From NCBI GenBank assembly GCA_021205725.1, contig JAJPWY010000036.1:1-64000 (forward strand): 64,000 bases of DNA. Reading direction: 5' to 3'. Position numbers and translations under genes: made by a program. The stretch comes from Clostridiales bacterium (GTDB lineage: Bacteria > Bacillota > Clostridia > Oscillospirales > Oscillospiraceae). Below, one piece after another: positions 18,401 to 26,748 of the stretch. Numbering within the stretch: the first letter of the stretch is position 1; every line of letters begins with the position of its first letter. The notes beneath the pieces are model-generated. The model searched no databases and was not told the DNA's origin. It saw only the letters and a program-made list of their open reading frames with translations.

Positions 18401-19921
18401 TCAGTCGTCGATGAGGCTGACGCCGTCCATCTCGGCGGGCTTTTCCAGGCCCATCAGATCCAGCATGGTGGGGGCGATGTCGCACAGACGGCCGTCCTTC
18501 AGCTTCACGTCCGCGCCCACGATGCAGAAGGGCACCAGGTTGGTGGTGTGGGCGGTCATGGGGGAGACGCCGTCCTCCTGGAGCATCTGCTCGCAGTTGC
18601 CGTGGTCGGCGGTGATGAGGGAGACGCCGCCCATCTGCCGGGTGGCGGCCACCACCTGGCCCACACAGCGATCCACCGTCTCCACGGCGATCTTGGCGGC
18701 CTCCAGCACGCCGGTATGACCCACCATGTCGCCGTTGGCGAAGTTGAGGATGATGACGTCATACTTGCCGCTGAGGATGCGCTCCACGCAGGCGGCGGCC
18801 ACCTCGTTGGCGGACATATCCGGCTTCAGGTCATAGGTTGCCACCTTGGGGGAGGCGATGAGGCACCGATCCTCCCCGGGGAACACCGTCTCCACGCCGC
18901 CGTTGAAGAAGAAGGTGACATGGGCGTACTTCTCCGTCTCCGCAATGCGCAGTTGGGTCAGGCCCAGGTTGGAGATATACTCGCCGAAGATGTTGTGCAG
19001 CTTCTGCTTGGGGAAGGCCACCTCCACGTTGGGCATGGTGGCGTCATAGGAGGTGGTGCAGACGTAGTTCACGTGGAAGAAGCCGTTTCTCCGCTCAAAG
19101 CCGGTGAAGTCCGGATCCACGAAGGTGCGGGTGATCTCCCGGGCCCGGTCGGGGCGGAAGTTCATGAAGATAATGGAGTCGTTCTCCCGGATCTCGGCGT
19201 TCTCCGCAGTGATGACGGGGATGACGAACTCGTCGGTGACGCCTGCGTCGTAGCTGGCCTGCATCGCTCCCACCGGGTCGTCGATGAACCGGGCCTCGCT
19301 CTCGCCATAGACCATGGCCTTGTAAGCCCGCTCCACCCGGTTCCAGTTGGTGTCACGATCCATGGCATAGTACCGGCCGGAGATGGTGGCAATCTTGGCC
19401 CCGTACTCGTCGCAGGTCTCCTTCATCTGGGCCACAAAGCCCTTACCGGAGGTGGGGGGCACGTCACGGCCGTCCATAAAGCAGTGGACGAAAATCTTCG
19501 GGCAGCCCAGGTCATGAGCCATCTTGACAGCGGCCTGGATGTGGGTGATGTGGGAGTGGACGCCGCCGTTGGACATCAGGCCATAGATATGGACTGCGGT
19601 GCCCGCCTCTTTGGCGGCGTTCATCGCCTTGAGATAGGCGGGGTTCTGGAAGAAGCTCCCGTCCTGGATGCCCTTGGTGATTTTGGGCAGATCCTGGAAC
19701 ACCACCCGGCCTGCGCCGATGTTGGTGTGTCCCACCTCAGAGTTGCCCATCTGTCCGTCGGGCAGGCCCACGTCCATACCGGAGGCGGAGAGACGGCTGA
19801 CCGGATTTTCCGCAAACAGCTTATCCAGGACGGGGGTAGCCGCCTGGGTGAAGGCGTTGCCCGGGCCGTCCGGCGTGATGCCCACGCCGTCCATGATGAT
19901 CAGAGTAGTAGGTGTTTTCAT
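18401..19921 (-). CDS. gpmI: 2,3-bisphosphoglycerate-independent phosphoglycerate mutase
   Basis: MKTPTTLIIMDGVGITPDGPGNAFTQA...LPDGQMGNSEVGHTNIGAGRVVFQDL...HCFMDGRDVPPTSG...TADHGNCEQM. Confidence 0.97.
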   Translation of the reverse strand: MKTPTTLIIMDGVGITPDGPGNAFTQAATPVLDKLFAENPVSRLSASGMDVGLPDGQMGNSEVGHTNIGAGRVVFQDLPKITKGIQDGSFFQNPAYLKAMNAAKEAGTAVHIYGLMSNGGVHSHITHIQAAVKMAHDLGCPKIFVHCFMDGRDVPPTSGKGFVAQMKETCDEYGAKIATISGRYYAMDRDTNWNRVERAYKAMVYGESEARFIDDPVGAMQASYDAGVTDEFVIPVITAENAEIRENDSIIFMNFRPDRAREITRTFVDPDFTGFERRNGFFHVNYVCTTSYDATMPNVEVAFPKQKLHNIFGEYISNLGLTQLRIAETEKYAHVTFFFNGGVETVFPGEDRCLIASPKVATYDLKPDMSANEVAAACVERILSGKYDVIILNFANGDMVGHTGVLEAAKIAVETVDRCVGQVVAATRQMGGVSLITADHGNCEQMLQEDGVSPMTAHTTNLVPFCIVGADVKLKDGRLCDIAPTMLDLMGLEKPAEMDGVSLIDD

Positions 19922-19999
19922 AATACCTCGTGTCCTCTTTCCAATTGAAATGTACGCCCAAAGAGAGAGATCGATTCTCTCCCTTTGGCGTCGAGGAAA

Positions 20000-20773
20000 T
20001 TACTCCTGGTTGGCAGCGTTGATAATAGTGGTGAAGGCGGCGGGCTTCAGGGAGGCGCCACCGATCAGGCCGCCGTCGATGTCGGGCTGGGCCAGCAGCT
20101 CATAGGCGTTCTTGTCGTTCATGGAGCCGCCGTAGAGGATGGTCACGCTCCGGGCCACCCGTGCGCCGTACAGCTTGCGGATGACGGTGCGGATCTCGCA
20201 GTTGACCTCGTTGGCCTGCTCGGGGGTGGCGGTGCGGCCGGTGCCGATGGCCCACAGGGGCTCATAGGCGATGACCACATGGCGCATCTTCTCGGCGGGG
20301 ATGCCGGAGAGAGCGGTCTTGACCTGGAGATCGATCAGCTCCTTGGTGATGCCCAGCTCCCGCTGCTCCAGGCTCTCGCCCACGCAGATGATGGGATACA
20401 GACCGGCCTCCACAGCGGCCTTGGCCTTCTTGTTGACAATGATATCGTCGTCGTTCCAGTACTGGCGGCGCTCGGAGTGGCCGATGATGACGTACTTCAC
20501 GCCCAGGTCCTTCAGCATGGCGGCGGACACCTCGCCGGTGTAAGCGCCGCTCTCGTGCTCGGAGACGTTCTCAGCGCCCACCTGCACCCGGCAGTCCTTG
20601 AAGGCCTTCTGGGCGGCGGGGACGTTGACGAAGGGGGCGCAGATCAGGATGTCGCACCACTTGGCCTTGGGGAGCATGGTCTTCAGCTCGTCGGCGAAAG
20701 CCTTGGTCTCGGATGCGGTCTTGTTCATCTTCCAGTTGCCGGCGATGAGGGTCTTGCGATATCTTCTGTTCAT
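20000..20773 (-). CDS. tpiA: Triosephosphate isomerase
   Basis: RKTLIAGNWKMNKT...VIIGHSERRQYW...VIAYEPLWAIGTG...ILYGGSMNDKN. Confidence 0.98.
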   Translation of the reverse strand: MNRRYRKTLIAGNWKMNKTASETKAFADELKTMLPKAKWCDILICAPFVNVPAAQKAFKDCRVQVGAENVSEHESGAYTGEVSAAMLKDLGVKYVIIGHSERRQYWNDDDIIVNKKAKAAVEAGLYPIICVGESLEQRELGITKELIDLQVKTALSGIPAEKMRHVVIAYEPLWAIGTGRTATPEQANEVNCEIRTVIRKLYGARVARSVTILYGGSMNDKNAYELLAQPDIDGGLIGGASLKPAAFTTIINAANQE

Positions 20774-21124
20774 TTTGACATACCTCTTTCTATATATGCA
20801 GTGTCCTGTCCGGGGCGGGTTTTTACCCGGCAGGCACGGTTTTACAAAGCAAGCGCCGGGACTCCGGAGCGGAAAAGGCCGGAAATCTCGGTGTGATTCG
20901 GGAGCCTGGGAACCTTTTTGTTGAAAACGGTTCCGCTCCCGTCAGGCTCCCCCGCCGCCGGAGCGGCGAGGGAGCATTGGTGCAGTGGGAAATGGAAAGA
21001 ATGTGGAATCTGTTTGCTTACTTATCAAGCAGCGCAGCAGAATAGAGGATGCGTCTGCGGCGCAGAAATCCCACACGCTGCTCAAACGTGCCACCGGCAC
21101 GTTTGTCTTAACAAATAATTTTAA

Positions 21125-22330
21125 TTATTTGTCAAGAAGTGCAGCTACGCCGGGAAGCTCCTTGCCCTCCATAAACTCCAGGGAGGCGCCGCCGCCGGTG
21201 GAGATGTGGGTCATCTTGTCGGCATAGCCCAGCTGCTGGACAGCGGCTGCGGAGTCGCCGCCGCCGATGATGGTGATGGCGTCGGTCTCGCTCAGGGCCT
21301 GAGCGATGGTCTGGGTGCCCACGGCGAACTTCTCAAACTCGAACACGCCCATGGGGCCGTTCCAGATGACGGTGCCCGCGTCGGCCACGGCGGCCTTGTA
21401 CAGCTCCACCGTCTTGGGGCCGATGTCCAGGCCCTGCCAGCCGTCGGGAATTTCGCCGGTGGCGACCACCTGGGTGTTGGCGTCGGGGGAATAGGCGTCG
21501 GCGATGACGGTGTCCACCGGCAACAGCAGCTTGACGCCCTTGTCGGCAGCCTTCTTCACCATCTCATTGGCGTAATCCTCCCAGTCGGCCTCCAGCAGGG
21601 AGTCGCCGATCTTGCCGCCCTGGGCGGCGGAGAAGGTGTAGGCCATGCCGCCGCCAATGATGACGGTGTCGGCGATCTCCAGCAGGTTGTTGATGACGCC
21701 GATCTTGGAGGAGACCTTGGAGCCGCCCAGGATAGCCACCAGAGGACGCTTGGGAGCGGCCAGAGCGCCGCCGATGATGTCCAGCTCCTTCTGGATCAGG
21801 AAGCCGGAGACGGCGGGCAGATAGGCGGCCACGCCGGCGGTGGAGGCGTGGGCACGGTGAACGGTGCCAAAGGCGTCGGAGACGTACACGCCGTCCGCAC
21901 CGGCCAGGTCGGCAAGAGCCTTGGCGAAGGCGGGGTCGTTCTTGGTCTCGCCCTTGTCATAGCGCAGGTTCTCCAGCAGGAGGATCTGGCCGGGCTGGAG
22001 AGCGGCAGCCTTGGCCTGGGCGTCCTCGCCCACGATGTCGGCGGCCATAATGACCTCCTGGCCCAGCAGCTCGGAGAGGCGGGCGGCCACGGGCTTCATG
22101 CTCAGCTCCGGCTTCCACTCGCCCTTGGGCTTGCCCATATGGGAGCAGGCGATGACAGCGGCCCCCTGCTCCAGCAGGTACTGGATGGTGGGCAGAGCGG
22201 CACGAATCCGCTTGTCGTCGGTGATCCGACCGCTGCCGTCCTTGGCCATGGGGACGTTGAAGTCGCAGCGCAGCAGAACCTTCTTGCCCTTGACGTCGAT
22301 GTCAGTGACCGTTTTCTTGTTGTAGTTCAT
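21125..22330 (-). CDS. pgk: Phosphoglycerate kinase
   Basis: [17 protein letters not shown]...[14 protein letters not shown]...[21 protein letters not shown]...[15 protein letters not shown]. Confidence 0.98.
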   Translation of the reverse strand: MNYNKKTVTDIDVKGKKVLLRCDFNVPMAKDGSGRITDDKRIRAALPTIQYLLEQGAAVIACSHMGKPKGEWKPELSMKPVAARLSELLGQEVIMAADIVGEDAQAKAAALQPGQILLLENLRYDKGETKNDPAFAKALADLAGADGVYVSDAFGTVHRAHASTAGVAAYLPAVSGFLIQKELDIIGGALAAPKRPLVAILGGSKVSSKIGVINNLLEIADTVIIGGGMAYTFSAAQGGKIGDSLLEADWEDYANEMVKKAADKGVKLLLPVDTVIADAYSPDANTQVVATGEIPDGWQGLDIGPKTVELYKAAVADAGTVIWNGPMGVFEFEKFAVGTQTIAQALSETDAITIIGGGDSAAAVQQLGYADKMTHISTGGGASLEFMEGKELPGVAALLDK

Positions 22331-22878
22331 ACAAAAGACTCCTTTCCTGTTTCCAAATCAGACTGAATTGCTTTTTCTGTCGGGCATACCTGCCCCTTCA
22401 TCTCGCCCTGTCCCAGCAGACCGGGAAAACCCTGCTGCCGCAGGGCCTCGTAGACCACCACAGCCACAGAGTTGGCGAGATTCAGGCTCCGGGCCTGGGC
22501 TCGCATGGGGATTCGGATGCACCGGTCATAGTGGGCCATGCGGAACCACTCCGGCAGCCCCGCCGTCTCCTTTCCGAAGAACAGCCAGCAGTCGCCGGTG
22601 AACCGGGCCTCCCCATAGTCCCGGGGTGCCTTGGTGGTCGCCAGCCAGAGATCCCGCTCCGCCTCAGGCCATTCCTGAAACAGGGCCTCCAGACTGTCGT
22701 GTACCTCCAGCTGCACCATGGGCCAGTAGTCCAGCCCCGCCCGCCGTACCCGCCGCTCTGTGATCTCGAAGCCCAGGGGACGGATGAGGTGGAGCTGTGC
22801 GCCGGTGGCGGCACAGGTTCTGGCAATGTTGCCCGTATTTTGAGGGATCTCCGGTTCCACCAGCACAATATGCAGCAT
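22327..22878 (-). CDS. trmL: tRNA (cytidine(34)-2'-O)-methyltransferase TrmL (SPOUT)
   Basis: [39 protein letters not shown]...[13 protein letters not shown]...[19 protein letters not shown]; 4-nt overlap with pgk. Confidence 0.93.
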   Translation of the reverse strand: MLHIVLVEPEIPQNTGNIARTCAATGAQLHLIRPLGFEITERRVRRAGLDYWPMVQLEVHDSLEALFQEWPEAERDLWLATTKAPRDYGEARFTGDCWLFFGKETAGLPEWFRMAHYDRCIRIPMRAQARSLNLANSVAVVVYEALRQQGFPGLLGQGEMKGQVCPTEKAIQSDLETGKESFV

Positions 22879-23148
22879 TTCTCCGGCACCCCCTCTAAAC
22901 ACGGTACATTCTACCCTCTTTTTCCCGGAAAAGCAACAGTAAATCAGCGGGTTTTAAGCCATTTTTGCAGTTTTTTTTGTTCCGGCTTTGTCCAATTTTC
23001 ATAAGAAGGGGTTACGGTAAACCCCTTTCGTCCTCTTTTCTCCCCTTCCAAACAAAAAACGGGGCTGACTGCTTGCCAGACGGGGGATTCTGTGCTATTG
23101 TTTTGTATAATAGCGAATCAGTCTGAGAGAGAATGGAGATAAAACGTC

Positions 23149-23955
23149 ATGTGTGAATTGGAGCGCAAGCTGCGCATTGTCGTCAAGGTGGGCACCTCCA
23201 GCCTGACCCGGGTGGACGGGAGCCGGAACCTGCGGAATATGGAACTGCTGGCCCGGGTGCTCTCCGACCTGAAGGGGATGGGCCACGAGATCATCCTGGT
23301 CTCCTCCGGGGCCATCGGCATGGGGGCAGGCAAGCTGGGCATGACCGCCCGACCCAGCCAGCTGCGGATGAAGCAGGCCGCCGCCGCCGTGGGCCAGTGC
23401 GAGATGATGCACCTGTACGACAAATTCTTCGGGGAGTACGGCCAGACGGTGGCCCAGGTGCTGCTCACCGACGACGACGTGAAGGACCCCTTCCGTCAGG
23501 CCCACCTCTCCGGCACCTTCGCCGCCCTGCTGGGGCTGGGGGTCATCCCGGTGGTCAACGAGAACGACTCCGTCTCCGCCGCCGAGATCGAGACCGGCGA
23601 CCGAAAGGTGCTGGGAGACAACGATACCCTCTCCGCTATCGTGGCGGGGCTGTGCCGGGCGGATCTGCTCATTATCCTCAGCGACATCGACGGTCTGTAC
23701 GACAGCGACCCCCGGCAAAACCCGGATGCAAAGCTCATCCCCCGGGTCACGGAGATCGACGAGTCCGTCTACGACATGGCAGGAGGCGTGGGCTCCCGTT
23801 GGGGCACCGGCGGCATGGTCACCAAGCTGGAGGCCGCCCGGGTGGCCAACCGGCTGGGCATCGACATGGTACTCACCAACAGCAACCGGATGGACGCCCT
23901 CTACGACATCGCAGAGGGGAAGGACGTGGGGACGCGGTTTGTGGCGGCCCGATAA
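23149..23955 (+). CDS. proB: Glutamate 5-kinase
   Basis: RIVVKVGTSSLTRVDGSRN...ILVSSGAIGMGAGKLGM...VVNENDSVSAAEIETGDRKVLGDNDTLSAIVAGL; no PUA domain. Confidence 0.95.
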   Translation: MCELERKLRIVVKVGTSSLTRVDGSRNLRNMELLARVLSDLKGMGHEIILVSSGAIGMGAGKLGMTARPSQLRMKQAAAAVGQCEMMHLYDKFFGEYGQTVAQVLLTDDDVKDPFRQAHLSGTFAALLGLGVIPVVNENDSVSAAEIETGDRKVLGDNDTLSAIVAGLCRADLLIILSDIDGLYDSDPRQNPDAKLIPRVTEIDESVYDMAGGVGSRWGTGGMVTKLEAARVANRLGIDMVLTNSNRMDALYDIAEGKDVGTRFVAAR

Positions 23956-24028
23956 AATGCACTATTTTGGCATATTGCAGCATTAGTATTATTGTAATAC
24001 GTAATAAAGTAATAAAGGAGGAACCAAC

Positions 24029-25276
24029 ATGACACCCATCGAATTACAGGGACAGGCCGCCAAGACCGCCTCCCGGGTACTGGCGGTCGTCGGCACCGGA
24101 CGGAAGAACGCCGCTTTGGAGGCCATTGCCAACGCGCTGCTGGCCCACACGGACGACATCCTGGCCGCCAACGCCCAGGACATGGCGGCAGCCAGGGCCT
24201 CCGGCATGAGCGTCAGTCTCCAGGACCGGCTGGCCCTAAACGAGGGGCGCATCCGGGGCATGGCGGAGGGCGCCCGCCAGGTGGCCGCTCTGCCCGACCC
24301 CATCGGCGCTGTCACCCGGGAGAGCGTCCGGCCCAACGGCCTGCGCATCGCCCGCCGCCGGGTGCCTCTGGGGGTCATCGGCATCATCTATGAGGCCCGG
24401 CCCAACGTCACAGTGGACGCCGCCGCCCTCTGCCTCAAGTCGGGCAACGCCGTCATTCTCCGGGGGGGCAAAGAGGCGTTCCACTCCAACCAGGCCCTGA
24501 CAGAGATCATGCGCGCCGCCCTGGCCGACGCGGGCCTCCCCGCCGACTCGGTGGCTCTGGTTCAGGACACCACCCGGGCCAGCAGCACCGAGCTGATGAA
24601 CCTCACCGAGTATCTGGACGTGCTCATCCCCAGAGGGGGCCGGGGCCTGATCCGGGCGGTGGCCGCCAACGCCAGCGTCCCGGTCATCCGCACCGGAGAG
24701 GGTGTGTGCCACACCTATGTGGATCGGGCTGCCGACCTGGAGATGGCCTGCCGCATCGTTCAGAACGCCAAGTGCTCCCGTCCCTCCGTCTGTAACGCCA
24801 TGGAGTGTCTGCTGGTGGACAGCGCCGTGGCCGGGGAGTTTCTCCCCATGGTGATTCCCTATCTGGACGAGTATCATGTGGAGCTGCGCTGTGACGAGCG
24901 GGGCAAGGCCATTCTGGGCGACCGGGCCGTGGCTGCCACAGAGGAGGACTGGGACACCGAGTACGGCGACTATATCCTGGCCGTCCGGGTGGTGGACGGC
25001 GTGCAGGAGGCCATCGACTTCTGCAACCTCCACGGCACCGGCCACAGCGAGGCCATCGTCACCGACAGCTACTCTACCGCTCAGAAGTTCCTGGACGAGG
25101 TAGACGCCGCCGCCGTCTATGTCAACGCCTCCACCCGGTTCACCGACGGCGGGGAGTTCGGCCTGGGGGCGGAGATCGGCATCTCCACCCAGAAGATGCA
25201 CGCCCGGGGCCCCATGGGGCTGGAGGAGCTGACCTCCAGTAAGTTCGTCGTCTACGGCGACGGGCAGATCCGCTGA
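24029..25276 (+). CDS. proA: Gamma-glutamyl phosphate reductase
   Basis: VPLGVIGIIYEARPNVTVDAAALCLKSGNAVILRGGKEA...NAKCSRPSVCNAMECLLV...RGPMGLEELTSSKFVVYGDGQIR. Confidence 0.97.
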   Translation: MTPIELQGQAAKTASRVLAVVGTGRKNAALEAIANALLAHTDDILAANAQDMAAARASGMSVSLQDRLALNEGRIRGMAEGARQVAALPDPIGAVTRESVRPNGLRIARRRVPLGVIGIIYEARPNVTVDAAALCLKSGNAVILRGGKEAFHSNQALTEIMRAALADAGLPADSVALVQDTTRASSTELMNLTEYLDVLIPRGGRGLIRAVAANASVPVIRTGEGVCHTYVDRAADLEMACRIVQNAKCSRPSVCNAMECLLVDSAVAGEFLPMVIPYLDEYHVELRCDERGKAILGDRAVAATEEDWDTEYGDYILAVRVVDGVQEAIDFCNLHGTGHSEAIVTDSYSTAQKFLDEVDAAAVYVNASTRFTDGGEFGLGAEIGISTQKMHARGPMGLEELTSSKFVVYGDGQIR

Positions 25277-26646
25277 TGAATACAGCCTCTTCCCCGGACA
25301 CCATCGCCGCCGTCGCCACCGCCCCCGGAGCCAGTGCCATCGGTATCCTCCGGCTCTCCGGATCGGAGGCGATCTCCGCCGTCTCCGCCTGCTTTCGCCC
25401 GTCGTCCGGGAAACCCCTCACCGACTATCCCCCCAACCGGCTGGTGCTGGGGACGCTGCTGGACGGGGACGGGGCCATGCTGGATCAGTGTATGGCCACC
25501 TACGCCCGGGCCCCCCACAGCTACACCGGGGAGGACACCGCGGAGCTGCAATGTCACGGCTCCCCGGCGGTGCTCTCCGCCGGGCTGGAGCAGCTCTTTC
25601 GCCACGGGGCGAGACAGGCGGGGCCGGGAGAGTTCACGAAACGGGCCTTTCTCAACGGCCGGATGGATCTGATTCAGGCGGAGGCGGTGGCGGATCTCAT
25701 CGACGCCCAGACCCCGGACGCCGCCCGGAACGCCGCCGGTCAGCTGGGCCGGGCCATGACGGAGAAGATACAGGCGGTGGCGGACGGGCTCATCGACCTG
25801 CTGGCCCACTTCCATGTGGTGCTGGACTACCCGGACGAGGATCTGAACCCGCTGGAGACGGCGGAGATCGAGGCGACCCTGTCCCGCTCGGAGGCCGCTC
25901 TCCGGCAGATCGGCTCCACCTACCGCCGGGGACGACAGCTCACCCAGGGGGTGCCCTGCGCCATTGTGGGGCGTCCCAATGCGGGCAAGTCCTCCCTGCT
26001 CAACGCCCTGCTGGGCTATGACCGGGCCATCGTCACCCCCATCCCCGGCACCACCCGGGACACGGTGGAGGAGCGGTGCGTCCTGGGCGGCGTCCTCCTC
26101 CGTCTGGTGGACACCGCCGGACTGCGGGACACCGCCGACCCGGTGGAGCGGCTGGGTGTGGCCCGGAGCCGGGCGGCTCTGGACGAGGCGGAGCTGGCTC
26201 TGGTGCTGCTGGACGGCAGCGAGGAGCTGACCGAGGAGGACAGGACCCTGCTGGCCCTCTCGGAGCGGTGCCCTCACCGGCTGGTGCTGGTGAGCAAGTC
26301 CGACCTGCCCACCGTTCTGACCCTCCCGGAGGGGCTGGAGGCCATCACCGTCAGCTCGGTCACCGGTCAGGGGCTAGAGACGCTGGAGGACGCCGTCCGC
26401 ACCCTCTTTGCCGACCACACCCCCCGTCAGGGGGAGCTGCTTACCAACGCCCGCCAGGCAGAGGCCATCCGCCGGGCGGCGGACAGTCTGGCAGGGGCAA
26501 ATCAGGCTCTGGAGCTGGGCCTGCCCCCGGACGCCGTTCTGTCCGACGCAGAGGCGGCTCTGTCCGCCTTAAACGAGGTCACCGGACAGTCTGTCACCGA
26601 GGATGTGACCCGGCGCATCTTCCAGCGGTTCTGCGTGGGTAAATAA
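25276..26646 (+). CDS. mnmE: tRNA modification GTPase MnmE
   Basis: DTIAAVATAPGASAIGILRLSGSEA; GTPase GRPNAGKSSLLNALLGYDRAIVTPIPGTTRDTVEE; C-terminal FCVGK; TGATG overlap with proA stop. Confidence 0.97.
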   Translation: MNTASSPDTIAAVATAPGASAIGILRLSGSEAISAVSACFRPSSGKPLTDYPPNRLVLGTLLDGDGAMLDQCMATYARAPHSYTGEDTAELQCHGSPAVLSAGLEQLFRHGARQAGPGEFTKRAFLNGRMDLIQAEAVADLIDAQTPDAARNAAGQLGRAMTEKIQAVADGLIDLLAHFHVVLDYPDEDLNPLETAEIEATLSRSEAALRQIGSTYRRGRQLTQGVPCAIVGRPNAGKSSLLNALLGYDRAIVTPIPGTTRDTVEERCVLGGVLLRLVDTAGLRDTADPVERLGVARSRAALDEAELALVLLDGSEELTEEDRTLLALSERCPHRLVLVSKSDLPTVLTLPEGLEAITVSSVTGQGLETLEDAVRTLFADHTPRQGELLTNARQAEAIRRAADSLAGANQALELGLPPDAVLSDAEAALSALNEVTGQSVTEDVTRRIFQRFCVGK

Positions 26647-26653
26647 AAAGCTT

Positions 26654-26678
26654 GAGCCGTCGGCAGTTCCGGCGGCTC
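26654..26678 (+). terminator. Hairpin downstream of mnmE
   Basis: GAGCCGTCGG-CAGTT-CCGGCGGCTC; no clear T-run. Confidence 0.4.
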
Positions 26679-26687
26679 TGACAATAG

Positions 26688-26725
26688 GGCGCATCTGTTC
26701 GCATTTGCGAAACAGGTCGCCTTTT
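26688..26725 (+). terminator. Hairpin plus TTTT immediately upstream of the feoB RBS
   Basis: GGCGCATCTGTTCGCATTTGCGAAACAGGTCGCC followed by TTTT. Confidence 0.5.
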
Positions 26726-26748
26726 GGGAAAGGACAGGAAACAGATTC

